Source: Streptomyces sp. 11x1 (GTDB lineage Bacteria > Actinomycetota > Actinomycetes > Streptomycetales > Streptomycetaceae). From it: a DNA stretch of 64,000 nt. The stretch is taken from positions 8,395,001 through 8,459,000 of the forward strand of contig NZ_CP122458.1 in the NCBI RefSeq assembly GCF_032598905.1, written 5' to 3'. The notes below the pieces were generated by a model that searched no databases, was not told the origin of the DNA, and saw only the letters and a list, made by a program, of their open reading frames with translations. Positions 1 to 9,110 of the stretch are shown piece by piece; position 1 is the first letter of the stretch; every line of letters begins with the position of its first letter. The translations under genes were made by a program, and so were the position numbers.

Positions 1-283
1 ACGAGCGATTCAAGAAGGCGAATGCCAAGGCGCCGTACAGGATGCGAAGGTCGGAGTGGCTCACGTGCACCTCGATATTCCTTCGGGCCTGGAAATCTGT
101 CTCCCGCCCCCTCAGTTCGAGTAGTTCCGCCGAGGCTTCGCCGACCACGACGGCAATCACCTCCGGAGCGTGACTACCGCCGTATAGATCGAGAAGAATC
201 CTCCTGACCAGCTCGAACTGAGTCGGTGTGAGGGAGAGGAGGTACCCGTCGTCCGAACTCCTGAGGCCGACTCTGCGGTACAT
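1..283 (-). CDS. Probable immunity protein for the RHS toxin (partial, runs off left edge)
   Basis: An open frame starts at ATG 283 on the minus strand and has no stop before base 1, giving at least 94 residues (MYRRVGLRSSDD...). It begins 6 bp after the stop of the large RHS gene, and the GAGGTGAGATC just before it can act as ribosome site. I do not recognise the family. A small gene immediately 3' of a polymorphic toxin is normally the cognate cytoplasmic immunity protein, so the role is inferred from position alone. The predicted protein is soluble, with no signal peptide or membrane segment. Confidence 0.6.
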   Translation of the reverse strand, partial: MYRRVGLRSSDDGYLLSLTPTQFELVRRILLDLYGGSHAPEVIAVVVGEASAELLELRGRETDFQARRNIEVHVSHSDLRILYGALAFAFLNRS

Positions 284-289
284 CCGATC

Positions 290-3200
290 TCACCTCAGTA
301 TGTTGAAGATGCTGTTGAACTCGTCCAGTGACTGATGGTAGGCGTGCACCATGTAGGAGTTCTGGACGATCGTGACGCCTCGACCGTTGGCGTCCACTGT
401 GCTCTCGTCGCGCCGTGCGGTCGTCCCGGGCTTCCTCCGGTCGACGTGTGTCATACCCAGATTGCGCTGACCCGCCAGGTACTGGGCCAAGCGGTCCGCG
501 TTGGCACCGATTCCCTGGAGAGTGTGATCGGCGGCATCACTGGCCGAGTTGCACGTCGGGCACATGCGCTGGAGGTTGTAGTCGACTCCGTCGGCGATGT
601 CGTTCCCCAGAGAGTCCTGGATCCGTGCATGAGCGGCATCGTCGAGTCCTCCGCAGTTGTGGACGAGGACTGAAGTCCGTCCCGCCAGCACATGGTAAGT
701 GTGGAGACCTTCGACGGTCAGGTTGTGGACGGTCGCCTGTGCTTTCCGCTCCTTGACAGCCGTGATGCGAATCCAGCTGCCGCTGCCCGTGCTGAGCCAC
801 TGGCCGGGCTCCAGGTCGCCGGCTTCGACCCACTGACCCACGTCGGGCAGCCAGAACGGGTGGTTCTCCGTCGCCGTGATCGTGGACGTCTCGTCGCCTG
901 CCCGGCCGTCCGTGTCGACAGTCAGGGTGACCAGGTGCTTCTTGCCGTCGCCCGTGATCGTGCGGGTGACCGTCCGCGCCTGCGTGTCGTCCGTCTCCAC
1001 GTCCGACGCCGTGACCTTGTCGCCGATCTCGATGTCCTCGATCGGCTTCGTCGTGCCGTCGGCCATTAGGACCTCGGTGCCGGGGACGAAGCTGTTCTTG
1101 CAGGCCGGCGGCGCGTCCGGGGCCTTCGGGGCCGCTGGAGCCGGGGCGGGTGCCGGGTCGGCCGGCGCGGGGTCCTTCGGCGTCGCCGGGGCGTCCGGGG
1201 TGCCGCCCGTCGGGGGCGGGTCCGCCGCCCGCCCCGCGTCCGCCACGTTGTCCGCCGCGCGGGCCGTGTCGCTCGCCGTGTCGATGGCGTCCAGCGCCTT
1301 GTCGCCGTACCGCGCCGCCTTAGCCGCCGTCGCCCCGTACCCCGCGAACGGGATCGCCGAGGCGCAGGACAGGGCCGCGTCGACGTATTCGCCCTCGGCC
1401 GCGTACCAGCCGCAGTTGGCCAGGTCCGCGGCCTCGCCCACGACCGGGATCAGGCCGACCACATCCAGCGCCGCATGGCCGATGTCGGACCAGGAGAGGC
1501 CGAACAGGTGGCCGTCGATCTCGATGAAGGAGATCGGGTTGCCGCCGGCGAACGCGTAGCGGTTGCCGGTGTACGGGTCCATCGTCAGGCCCATGTCGGC
1601 CAGGGCCCCGCCGTACATGTCACGGGTGAGGAAGCGGTTCAGCCCCGGGTCGTACGTGCGGAAGCCCATGTCGTACGTGCCGGAGGCGGTGTCGTAGCGC
1701 TTGGCGTTGAAGCGGTACGCGTTGTACGGCTCCGCCGCCTCCCCGCCCGCCCCCGGTTTGTCCGCGCCCGTGAACTGGGCCGTGTCGTTCTTGCCGTACG
1801 CCGTATAGCCATACGTGGTCTTGGTGTTGCCGTCCTTGTCCGTCAGCGCCTCCACGTCGCCGTGCGGGTGGTAGAGGTACTGCGTGGTCTCCGGTTCTTT
1901 GTCCTCTTCGTCCTTGATCTGGGTGAGCTTCTGGCCCCAGGAGGCGTACTGGAAGGACGTGACGCCCTCGTCCGTCACCTCCTCCCTCAGGGAGTTCGAG
2001 GTGATGCCCAGGTAGGTGAAGAGCGTGGTCTTCGCGTCGTCGCCGCTGCCGACCGACTCCTTCACGGTGCGGTCGAACGCGTCGTACGTCAGACGGGTCG
2101 TCCGCGCCGCGTCACCGGCGCCCGACGTGATCGACTCCGGACGGTCGAAGCCGTCGTAACGGTACTTCTGGATCGTCTCGCCGCCGAAGGAGACGGTGTC
2201 GAGGCGGCCGAGCGGGTCGTAGTTGTACGTCGACGACGCGCCGTCCTCCGTCGACGTCAGGAGGCGGTTGCGGTCGTAGCGGTGGGTCGTCGTCGTGTCG
2301 TCGACCGTCTGCCGGACCACGTTGCCGGCCGCGTCGTGCCGGTACTCCTCCGTCTTCTCGTCGTCGCCGGTCTTGGCGACCTTGGCGATGCGGTCCTGCG
2401 GGTCGTACGTGTACGCGTACGTGTTGTCGATCGTCGAGCCGTGGTCGTCGGCGTCCATCAGCTTCAGGACGTCCTCGACCTTGTGGCCGTTGGCGTTGTA
2501 CTTCAGGGCGTGCTCGGCGACGAGGGTGTCGTCGGACTGCCGCTCCGTGGTCTTCCTCGTCGCGCCGTCGAGGTAGTAGTCGACGGTCAGGACGTTGCCG
2601 TTCGGCTTGGTCTGCTTCGCCAGCTCGCCCCTGGCCGTGTATTCCACCGAGGTCACCTGGCGGTCGTCCGCCGTCGGCGACGCCGCGTTGGTGATGCGCT
2701 CGACCCGGTCCAGCTCGTCGTAGTCCAGTTTGCTCCAGGTCAGGTCGTGGGTCGTCGTCAGCGTGTTGCCGTTGGCGTCGTACGTCAGGGCCGTCGTGTC
2801 GCGGACACTGTCCCCGTCGTGCTCCACCACCTCGGTGAGCTGGTTGAGTTCGTCGTAGGCCAGGGTGTAGCGGTCGGTCTCGACGCCGGGGCTGTTGTCG
2901 ACGATCTCGATCTGGTTGCCGTTGGCGTCGTAGCGGTAGGAGAAGTCCTTCTTCTCGTTGTCGGTGTCGCCCTCGTAGTCGCGGACCAGCCGCACCGCGT
3001 CCGCGACCACCGTGCCGGTCGCCTTGTCGGTGAGGGTGATGGCCTGACCTGTGTCCTCGGCGAAGGCGTACTTGCCCAGGGAGCGCCACTCACCGGGGAG
3101 TTCGCTCTGGTCGAGGGTCTTGGTCTCGGTGCCGTCCTTGTGCTTGATCTCGTACGCGGCGTCCTTCGCCGCGCCGTCGACCTTCGGGTACCGGACGTAG

Positions 3201-6200
3201 ACCGTGTAGTCGCCGGCCTGCGGGATCGTCAGCTGCCAGACGAAGCGGTCCTCGCCCGCACCGGCCGCGTGCGTCTGCGCGTCGTAGCCGTACGAGCCCT
3301 CGGCGTCGACCGTGGCCCATGTGCCCTGCTGCGCCGTGTTGTTGATGTCGCTGTTGTCGACCAGGGCGACCTGGAGGCCCACCGGGACCCCGTCGTCCGA
3401 GCGGGACTTGAGGGCGCCGCTCGGGTAGAAGGAGGAGTCGAGGGTGCGGGAGACTGCGTCGCCCGCGCTGCTCAGGGTGTTCTGGATCTGCTGGCCGAGG
3501 TCGTTGTACCGGTAGGAGTTCTTGATGTCGAAGGCGTCGACCGACGTCCTGATCCAGCCGGTGTCGAAGTAGGTGTACTCCGTCTCGTTGCGGACGCTCT
3601 GTCCTTCGGACGGCGGGGCGCTGACCTTCTTCACCCGGCTCAGCGCGTCGTACTCGTACGTCGTACGGTCGGGGGTGTTGTAGCGGTCGTCGTCCGGGTC
3701 GAAGGGGCTCAGGGTCTCCTTGACGCGGTTCAGCTCGTCGTAGACGGTCTCGGAGGCGAAGTCCTTCGGGTCCTCGGTCTCCATGCCGCGCGGGGTGACG
3801 ACCCGGGTCCGGTTGCCGACCTCGTCGTACTCGAAGCGGGTCTTGCGCACCACGCCGTCGTCGTGCGGGACCCGTGCCTCGGCCAGGGCGCCGCGGGCGT
3901 CGATGACCAGCTCCGTGCGGTTGCCCTCGGCGTCCGTGGTGGCGGTCGTCAGACCGTCCCAGTCGTAGGTGCTCGTCGTCGACTTGCCGATCGCGTCGGT
4001 CGTCTCCAGGAGCCGGTGGTCGAGGTCGTAGCGGAACCTGGTGGTGTAGTCGTCGGGGTCCTCGGTCTCGTTCTTGCGGGCGTCGACGACCTTCACCAGG
4101 TCACCGACGTCGTTGTAGACGGCGGAAGCGCGCCTGCCCGCCGCGTTGACCGCCTCGATCGGCTGGTACACCTCGTCGTACCGCGTCGTCGAGGTGAAGT
4201 CGCCGGGCTCCTCGGTCAGGTTGCCCTTGGGCTCCGTGGAGGTGAGCTGGTTGCCGACCTTGTCGTACGTGAAGGTCGACACCCGTGCGGGCGCGCCCTC
4301 CTCGTCACCCGGCTGGCTGGACTTCAGCAGCTGGTCGGCGGCGTCGAACTCGCTGCTGCTCGACACCCCGTTGGGGGCGGTGAACACGAGTGTGTTGTCG
4401 TTGGCGTCGTACTTCGGCGCGGGCGTGACGATGAACTCGCCCGCCTGCTGGTCCTTCGGCCTGCGGTTCTCCAGCGGACGCGCGAACACGTCGTACGTCT
4501 GCGTGGTCGTCGCTCCGTCGGCCTCCTCGACCTCGGTGACGTTGCCGCGTACGTCGTACGTCGTCAGCGTGCGGTTGCCGAGGGCGTCGACGATCACCCG
4601 CGGATAGCCGGACGGGTCGTAGTCCTCGAACTTCGTGGTGTGCTCGTTCGCGTCGGTCGCGGAGACGAGCCGTCCCCGGGCGTCGTAGGCGTTGGTGGAG
4701 GTGTAGTCGTCCGCGGGCTCGCTCGCCACGCCCTTCGGGTCGGTGACCGAGGTCATGTTGCCGCGCGCGTCGTAGCCGAAGAGCCAGGTACGGCCCTCCG
4801 GGGAGACCCGGCGCACCAGGTCGGCGATGTAGCCGTTCTCCCCGGTCGCGTAGGCGAGCGTGGCGGCGGGCCGGTCGTTCTTCACCGACTCCGCGTCCCG
4901 GCTCGCCAGCGGATAGCCCGTCTTCGGGTCGTACGTCCAGGTGCGGGCGGCGCCGTTGTTCTCCTCCAGGCGCGTGACGTTGTTGTCGGCGTCCCAACCC
5001 AGCTTCGTGGTCCGCTTCTTGGCGTCGGTGAGCTTCACGGGCCGGCCGTAGCCGTCCAGCCGCTGGGTGCTGGGGTTGCCCTCGGCGTCGGTGACGACCG
5101 TCTCGGTCCCCTTGCCGTCATGGCCGTCGGGGTCCTTGTAGCGGTAGGCGGTCACACCGCCGAGCCGGTCCGTGACCGCCTTGGTGTACCCCAGGTAGTG
5201 CAGTTGGTCCTTGTCGTCGTGCGGGCCGACGTAGTCGACCTTCGAGGAGTTGCCGCGCGGGTCGGTGACCTCGACCAGCTTCACGCCGGGGTGGTCGAAC
5301 TCCTTGCCGTACTGGAACGTGAAGACCTTGCGCAGCTTCTCGGCCGCGTTCGCGCCGTCCGTCAGCCGCGCCAGCAGGCCCTTCTCCGTGAAGGTGAGGT
5401 CGACCCGGCGCCCGGAGACGTCGGTGACCGAACGGACCTTGTCGATGATGAACGGATTGAGGAGGTGCTTGCCCTCCTTCACCTTCCCGTCCTTGTCGAC
5501 GTACGAGTACGCCTCGCCCTTCTCCCAGTGGTCGACGGTGAGCGTGCGCCGGCCCTCGGCGTCGGTGACGTACTTCAGCAGCTTCGACGGGTGCCCGAGC
5601 AGCCGCTCCTCGTACGTGAACTCCATCCGGTTGCCGTTCTTGTCCACCTGGGCGCTCGGGTAGCCCTGGCAGTCGAAGAGGAACCGGGTGCGGTCCGGGC
5701 GCAGGAACTCCCAGGCCTCGCGCTGGTGGGGGTGGAGCAGACAGTCCTTCTCCAGCTGCCTGACCCGGAAGTGGACGCCGGCGGGGGAGTCCCACTCACC
5801 CTTCTTGTTCTTGCTGAAGACGTGGCTGGTGCCGTCGCCGTCGGTCAGCGTGATCTGCTTGGGCAGCAGTGCGGCCGGGTGGAAGTCCAGCGGCGTGCCC
5901 AGCCGGACCGGCGAGGACGCCTGCAGCGACCAGCCGTATCCGGCCGGAGTGCTGGACGCGTCCTGCGAGTTGTAGGCCAGCCGCAGGAAGGTCGAGAAGC
6001 CGAGCGACGGGTTCGAGAAGGCGTTGTACGACCACACCGCGTTGCCCGCGTGAAGGTTGCTCATCAGCGCCGAGCCCGCGCCCGTGTTCTTGCCGGCGTA
6101 GGAGTGGAAGTCCTCCAGGCCGAGCTGGTCGGAGGTCGGGTACTCGGCGGTGACCTGGTGCTTGGAGGGCGGCACCCCGTCCGTCTCGGACAGCCAGTCG

Positions 6201-7255
6201 CCGGTGGTCCTGTCCCTGAGGTCCCACTCCAGGCCGAACGTCAGCCGCTTGTCGAGCGGGTCGACCAGTACCGGGGCCTTCAACTCCGCGTCGAAGGTGA
6301 CCGTCTCACCGGGTGCCACGTCCTCGGGCAGCCCGGTCGCGTCCTTGTTGAGGAGGTTGGTGACGTCCTTGCCGTCCAGGTACCAGCGGTACGACAGGAC
6401 GTGCTTGCCCTTCTTCCACACCGTGTCCGTGGTGTTGGTGAGAGTCGCCTCGACGGTGGCCTTCTCGCCGGGGACCATCCGCGCCGGCGTGTAGGGCAGG
6501 AAGTAGGTCTCGCCTTCGGGGGCGGCGAGCAGCTTCGCCCCCTCGGCGACCTGGCCCGGCGGCGGCAGTTCGACCGTGCGGGCGGGGCCGGCCAGCAGCC
6601 TGCCCTGCTGGGTGCGGACGACGATCCGGTAGTGGTAGGTCTTGCTCTTGCCCTTGTCGTCGAGCGCCGGGGGCGCGGTGCGGTCGGCGAAGGTGCGGGT
6701 GTCGCGGTCGACGGGGGCGAGGAGGGTCTCGTCGGTCGGGGTGAAGTCCTTCTTCGTGGCGCGGTGGACCTCGTACTCCCGCAGGTCCTTGCCCCGGTAC
6801 GCGCTCCAGGAGAGGTCGGCGCCGGTGGCGTGCGTGGTGCGGGGCGCGGCGATGCGGACACCGTCGGCGTCGCCCGAGACGCCCCGGTGGGTGAGGGAGG
6901 ACGAGCCCCGGGAACGATCCAGCCGGATGCGGGGCGGCTTGTGGTCGTCGCCTCGGTCGATCTCCTCGCCGTCCTCGCCGTCCTCGTCGTCACCGAAGAG
7001 ACGATCGAGGAGGCCAGGGTCGTCCTCGTCCTCGGCGAGTTCGCTGGCGGGTCTCCAGCCCTCGAGGGGGTCGCTGCTGTCGGGTTCGGCCGCGGCGGCG
7101 GGTCTCGCCTCGCCGGTTCTGGCGGGGGTGGCCGGTGCGCTGCCGATGATCAGGGCCGTGGCCACGGTGCCGACCAGGGCGGCGCGGAGGCGGAAACGAC
7201 GGAGGCGGACGCGGCGGAGGCGGATACGGACGCGGGTGTGGTCTAAGGCTGCCAT
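290..7255 (-). CDS. Secreted RHS-repeat polymorphic toxin with Hint domain and variable C-terminal tip
   Basis: This 2321-residue protein has an Arg-rich N-terminus followed by a hydrophobic stretch (about residues 25-50), a signal peptide. Then come a fibronectin-III-like region (about 140-235), long arrays of RHS/YD repeats (about 400-1290 and 1430-1870) and a golvesin-C-terminal-like beta domain between them (about 1300-1425). After the RHS core end (YDPGLNRFLTRD) follow a hydrophobic pre-toxin segment, a Pro/Ala linker, a Hint autoprotease-like domain (about 2053-2203, starting CKNSFVPGTEV and ending LVHNC) and a 118-residue tip. RHS barrels enclose the toxin, and Hint domains are thought to release it. 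The tip has CPTC, DHT and VHAYH residues but fits no family I know. ATG 7255 is preferred over GTG 7282 because AAGGAG lies 5-6 bp upstream of it. The tip DNA looks less GC-rich than the core, as expected for exchangeable tips. Confidence 0.9.
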   Translation of the reverse strand: MAALDHTRVRIRLRRVRLRRFRLRAALVGTVATALIIGSAPATPARTGEARPAAAAEPDSSDPLEGWRPASELAEDEDDPGLLDRLFGDDEDGEDGEEIDRGDDHKPPRIRLDRSRGSSSLTHRGVSGDADGVRIAAPRTTHATGADLSWSAYRGKDLREYEVHRATKKDFTPTDETLLAPVDRDTRTFADRTAPPALDDKGKSKTYHYRIVVRTQQGRLLAGPARTVELPPPGQVAEGAKLLAAPEGETYFLPYTPARMVPGEKATVEATLTNTTDTVWKKGKHVLSYRWYLDGKDVTNLLNKDATGLPEDVAPGETVTFDAELKAPVLVDPLDKRLTFGLEWDLRDRTTGDWLSETDGVPPSKHQVTAEYPTSDQLGLEDFHSYAGKNTGAGSALMSNLHAGNAVWSYNAFSNPSLGFSTFLRLAYNSQDASSTPAGYGWSLQASSPVRLGTPLDFHPAALLPKQITLTDGDGTSHVFSKNKKGEWDSPAGVHFRVRQLEKDCLLHPHQREAWEFLRPDRTRFLFDCQGYPSAQVDKNGNRMEFTYEERLLGHPSKLLKYVTDAEGRRTLTVDHWEKGEAYSYVDKDGKVKEGKHLLNPFIIDKVRSVTDVSGRRVDLTFTEKGLLARLTDGANAAEKLRKVFTFQYGKEFDHPGVKLVEVTDPRGNSSKVDYVGPHDDKDQLHYLGYTKAVTDRLGGVTAYRYKDPDGHDGKGTETVVTDAEGNPSTQRLDGYGRPVKLTDAKKRTTKLGWDADNNVTRLEENNGAARTWTYDPKTGYPLASRDAESVKNDRPAATLAYATGENGYIADLVRRVSPEGRTWLFGYDARGNMTSVTDPKGVASEPADDYTSTNAYDARGRLVSATDANEHTTKFEDYDPSGYPRVIVDALGNRTLTTYDVRGNVTEVEEADGATTTQTYDVFARPLENRRPKDQQAGEFIVTPAPKYDANDNTLVFTAPNGVSSSSEFDAADQLLKSSQPGDEEGAPARVSTFTYDKVGNQLTSTEPKGNLTEEPGDFTSTTRYDEVYQPIEAVNAAGRRASAVYNDVGDLVKVVDARKNETEDPDDYTTRFRYDLDHRLLETTDAIGKSTTSTYDWDGLTTATTDAEGNRTELVIDARGALAEARVPHDDGVVRKTRFEYDEVGNRTRVVTPRGMETEDPKDFASETVYDELNRVKETLSPFDPDDDRYNTPDRTTYEYDALSRVKKVSAPPSEGQSVRNETEYTYFDTGWIRTSVDAFDIKNSYRYNDLGQQIQNTLSSAGDAVSRTLDSSFYPSGALKSRSDDGVPVGLQVALVDNSDINNTAQQGTWATVDAEGSYGYDAQTHAAGAGEDRFVWQLTIPQAGDYTVYVRYPKVDGAAKDAAYEIKHKDGTETKTLDQSELPGEWRSLGKYAFAEDTGQAITLTDKATGTVVADAVRLVRDYEGDTDNEKKDFSYRYDANGNQIEIVDNSPGVETDRYTLAYDELNQLTEVVEHDGDSVRDTTALTYDANGNTLTTTHDLTWSKLDYDELDRVERITNAASPTADDRQVTSVEYTARGELAKQTKPNGNVLTVDYYLDGATRKTTERQSDDTLVAEHALKYNANGHKVEDVLKLMDADDHGSTIDNTYAYTYDPQDRIAKVAKTGDDEKTEEYRHDAAGNVVRQTVDDTTTTHRYDRNRLLTSTEDGASSTYNYDPLGRLDTVSFGGETIQKYRYDGFDRPESITSGAGDAARTTRLTYDAFDRTVKESVGSGDDAKTTLFTYLGITSNSLREEVTDEGVTSFQYASWGQKLTQIKDEEDKEPETTQYLYHPHGDVEALTDKDGNTKTTYGYTAYGKNDTAQFTGADKPGAGGEAAEPYNAYRFNAKRYDTASGTYDMGFRTYDPGLNRFLTRDMYGGALADMGLTMDPYTGNRYAFAGGNPISFIEIDGHLFGLSWSDIGHAALDVVGLIPVVGEAADLANCGWYAAEGEYVDAALSCASAIPFAGYGATAAKAARYGDKALDAIDTASDTARAADNVADAGRAADPPPTGGTPDAPATPKDPAPADPAPAPAPAAPKAPDAPPACKNSFVPGTEVLMADGTTKPIEDIEIGDKVTASDVETDDTQARTVTRTITGDGKKHLVTLTVDTDGRAGDETSTITATENHPFWLPDVGQWVEAGDLEPGQWLSTGSGSWIRITAVKERKAQATVHNLTVEGLHTYHVLAGRTSVLVHNCGGLDDAAHARIQDSLGNDIADGVDYNLQRMCPTCNSASDAADHTLQGIGANADRLAQYLAGQRNLGMTHVDRRKPGTTARRDESTVDANGRGVTIVQNSYMVHAYHQSLDEFNSIFNILR

Positions 7256-7312
7256 GAAGGGCTCCTTGTTCCCCGTGAGCACAGGGGTCGCACAGGAATC
7301 GCCGGGCGCAAC

Positions 7313-7343
7313 TGTCTACCAAGGCCCCCCAAAGTCGTGTCAA
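7313..7343 (-). promoter_or_regulatory. Possible promoter of the RHS toxin gene
   Basis: On the minus strand TTGACA (7338-7343) is followed by GGTAGA/TAGACA (7313-7320) with 17-19 bp between them, about 60 bp upstream of the chosen start. A second TTGACA lies at 7349-7354. Spacing is not ideal, so this is tentative. Confidence 0.3.
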
Positions 7344-7489
7344 TGGCATGTCAAATAGAGGGGTGAATTCCGGACTGCGAACGTTGCGGAGAACTCCTGG
7401 ACGGACGGGTGAGACGGTGTGAAGCTGCGGCAGCGGGGCGCACCGGATCCGGTCACCGGGTGCAACTCCCGTCTCTGCCGGAGCTGTTG

Positions 7490-7970
7490 ACCGGCTTATG
7501 GAAACGTGTTGACTTCCCCTCACTCCGATTCGAGACGGTCGGCGTGGTGCACGGCCCCTGGGAGGTGCGGGTGCACCGTGTCCACGTCCCGGCCTGCACG
7601 CCCGTACGCGATGGGTGCTGGGCCGTGGCCGACGACGCCGGGCCACCCGAGGGGACGTTCGGGCACCACTCGGCGACGGCCCCACTGACACTGGGGCAAA
7701 GCCTGCGCGGCCGGGCCCCTCGGCTGCCGGAACGCGCGACAAGAAGACCGGCTGCCTGATGCTCCACGTCTGGGCCTGCGTCGCGAAGCCCTCCGTCCCG
7801 GACGGCGCCAACACGTCGTTCGGGCGCGGTAAGTGGCAGGACTTCGCCCACGGGACGGGCGTCAAGATGCACTGCGAGCACAGCTCGTCGGGTGCCGACC
7901 CTCGCCCTGCCCACGCCCTGACACCGCAACCACCCGGCCACCGCGCGGGCGGAGCGCTGAGTCCCTCCGC
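7490..7970 (+). pseudogene. Gene-poor stretch with possible remnants of degraded genes
   Basis: No convincing intact gene lies between the RHS promoter and cobC. A plus-strand frame around 7530-7640 reads VVHGPWEVRVHRVHVP and WAVADD, which reminds me of the C-terminal part of DUF2264-type proteins. It has no matching N-terminus. A second plus frame around 7750-7890 reads LMLHVWACVAKPSVPDG with further Cys/His residues and then runs into antisense of cobC. I interpret the stretch as remnants left beside the toxin island. The family resemblance is from memory and weak. Confidence 0.25.
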
Positions 7971-9110
7971 TCAGCGGTCCGCCAGCGTCATCGCCCGGTC
8001 CAGCGCCTGGAGGAACCCGTTGACCGTGGTCCGGTCGCGGACCGCCAGGCGCAGCCACGCGTCGTCCAGCCCCGGGAAGGTGTCACCGCGCCGGACGGCG
8101 TAGCCCAGGGTGCGCAGATGCCGTCGTACGGCGGTCGCGCGGGGCAGCCGGATCAGCACGAACGGGCCCTCGGCGGGCTCGGCCACGACCAGGCCGTCGG
8201 GGGCGAACTCCCGCAGCCCCGCGACCAGATGGGCCCGGTCGGCGACGACGTGACCCGCCGCCTCGGCGGCCTCCGCCAGCGCCCGGTCCGAGACACACGC
8301 CTCGGCCGCCGCGAGGGCGGGCGTGGACACCGGCCACAGCGGCTGGGCGCGCTCCAGCCCGGCGATCGTCCCGGGCTCGGCGAGGACGTAGCCGATCCGC
8401 AGCCCGGCCAGCCCCCAGGTCTTGGTGAGGCTGCGCAGGACCACGAGGCCGGGCACGTCCGTCCGCCCGGCCAGCGCCTCGCGCTCACCCGGCACCGCGT
8501 CCATGAACGCCTCGTCGACCACCAGCGTCCGCCCCGGCCGGGCGAGCCGGGCGAGGGACTCCGCCGGGTGCAGCACCGATGTCGGATTGGTCGGGTTGCC
8601 CACGACCACCAGGTCCGCGTCCTCCGGCACGGCCGCCGGATCCAGCCGGAAGCCGTCCGACTCCCGCAGCAGCACCCGGTCCACGGTGTGCCCGGCGTCC
8701 CGCAGCGCGGCCTCGGGTTCGGTGAACTGCGGGTGCACGACCACCGGATGGCGAACCCTCAGGGCACGGGCCAGCAGGACGAAGGCCTCGGCGGCGCCCG
8801 CGGTGAGCAGGACCCGCTCCACCGGCAGCCCGTGCCGGGCCGCCACCGCCGCCCGCGCCTCCCGACCGTCGGGGTAGGCGGCCAGCCCGGTCAGCGATCC
8901 GGCTATCCGCTCCCGCAGCCAGAGGGGCGGCGTGTCGGCCCGGACGTTCACGGCGAGGTCGATGAGCTTCGCCCCGTCGTCGCGCACCTCGGCGTCGCCG
9001 TGATGCCGCAGGTCATGACCGGCGGCAGGCAGGTCCTGGCCCGTGTTCCGCGAGTCGTCATGTCCGTTTCGCAGGCCGTGCCTGCTCCCGGAGTCGGATT
9101 CAGTGTGCAT
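7971..9110 (-). CDS. cobC: CobC: PLP-dependent threonine-phosphate decarboxylase-like aminotransferase
   Basis: A 379-residue fold-type I PLP enzyme. The Schiff-base lysine lies in SLTKTWGLAGLRIGY (K230), with upstream NPTNPT and DEAF motifs typical of the histidinol-phosphate aminotransferase/CobD branch. In actinobacteria this member (Rv2231c-like CobC) is assigned to making the aminopropanol arm of cobalamin from threonine phosphate. The first 45 or so residues are polar, His/Asp-rich and poorly conserved. Its start overlaps the end of cbiX by 11 bp, implying translational coupling. It is the last gene of the cob run before the toxin locus. Confidence 0.88.
   Translation of the reverse strand: MHTESDSGSRHGLRNGHDDSRNTGQDLPAAGHDLRHHGDAEVRDDGAKLIDLAVNVRADTPPLWLRERIAGSLTGLAAYPDGREARAAVAARHGLPVERVLLTAGAAEAFVLLARALRVRHPVVVHPQFTEPEAALRDAGHTVDRVLLRESDGFRLDPAAVPEDADLVVVGNPTNPTSVLHPAESLARLARPGRTLVVDEAFMDAVPGEREALAGRTDVPGLVVLRSLTKTWGLAGLRIGYVLAEPGTIAGLERAQPLWPVSTPALAAAEACVSDRALAEAAEAAGHVVADRAHLVAGLREFAPDGLVVAEPAEGPFVLIRLPRATAVRRHLRTLGYAVRRGDTFPGLDDAWLRLAVRDRTTVNGFLQALDRAMTLADR

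Noticed and set aside
1475..7246. A 1923-codon open frame antisense to the RHS gene
   Set aside because: Long antisense frames are common in high-GC DNA. This one reads Val/Arg/Leu-rich with no domain, while the minus-strand frame has clear RHS, Hint and signal features.
7380..7520. A possible second cobalamin riboswitch near cobC
   Set aside because: It lacks the CCGCCACTG and B12-box segments that are present at 18470-18600.
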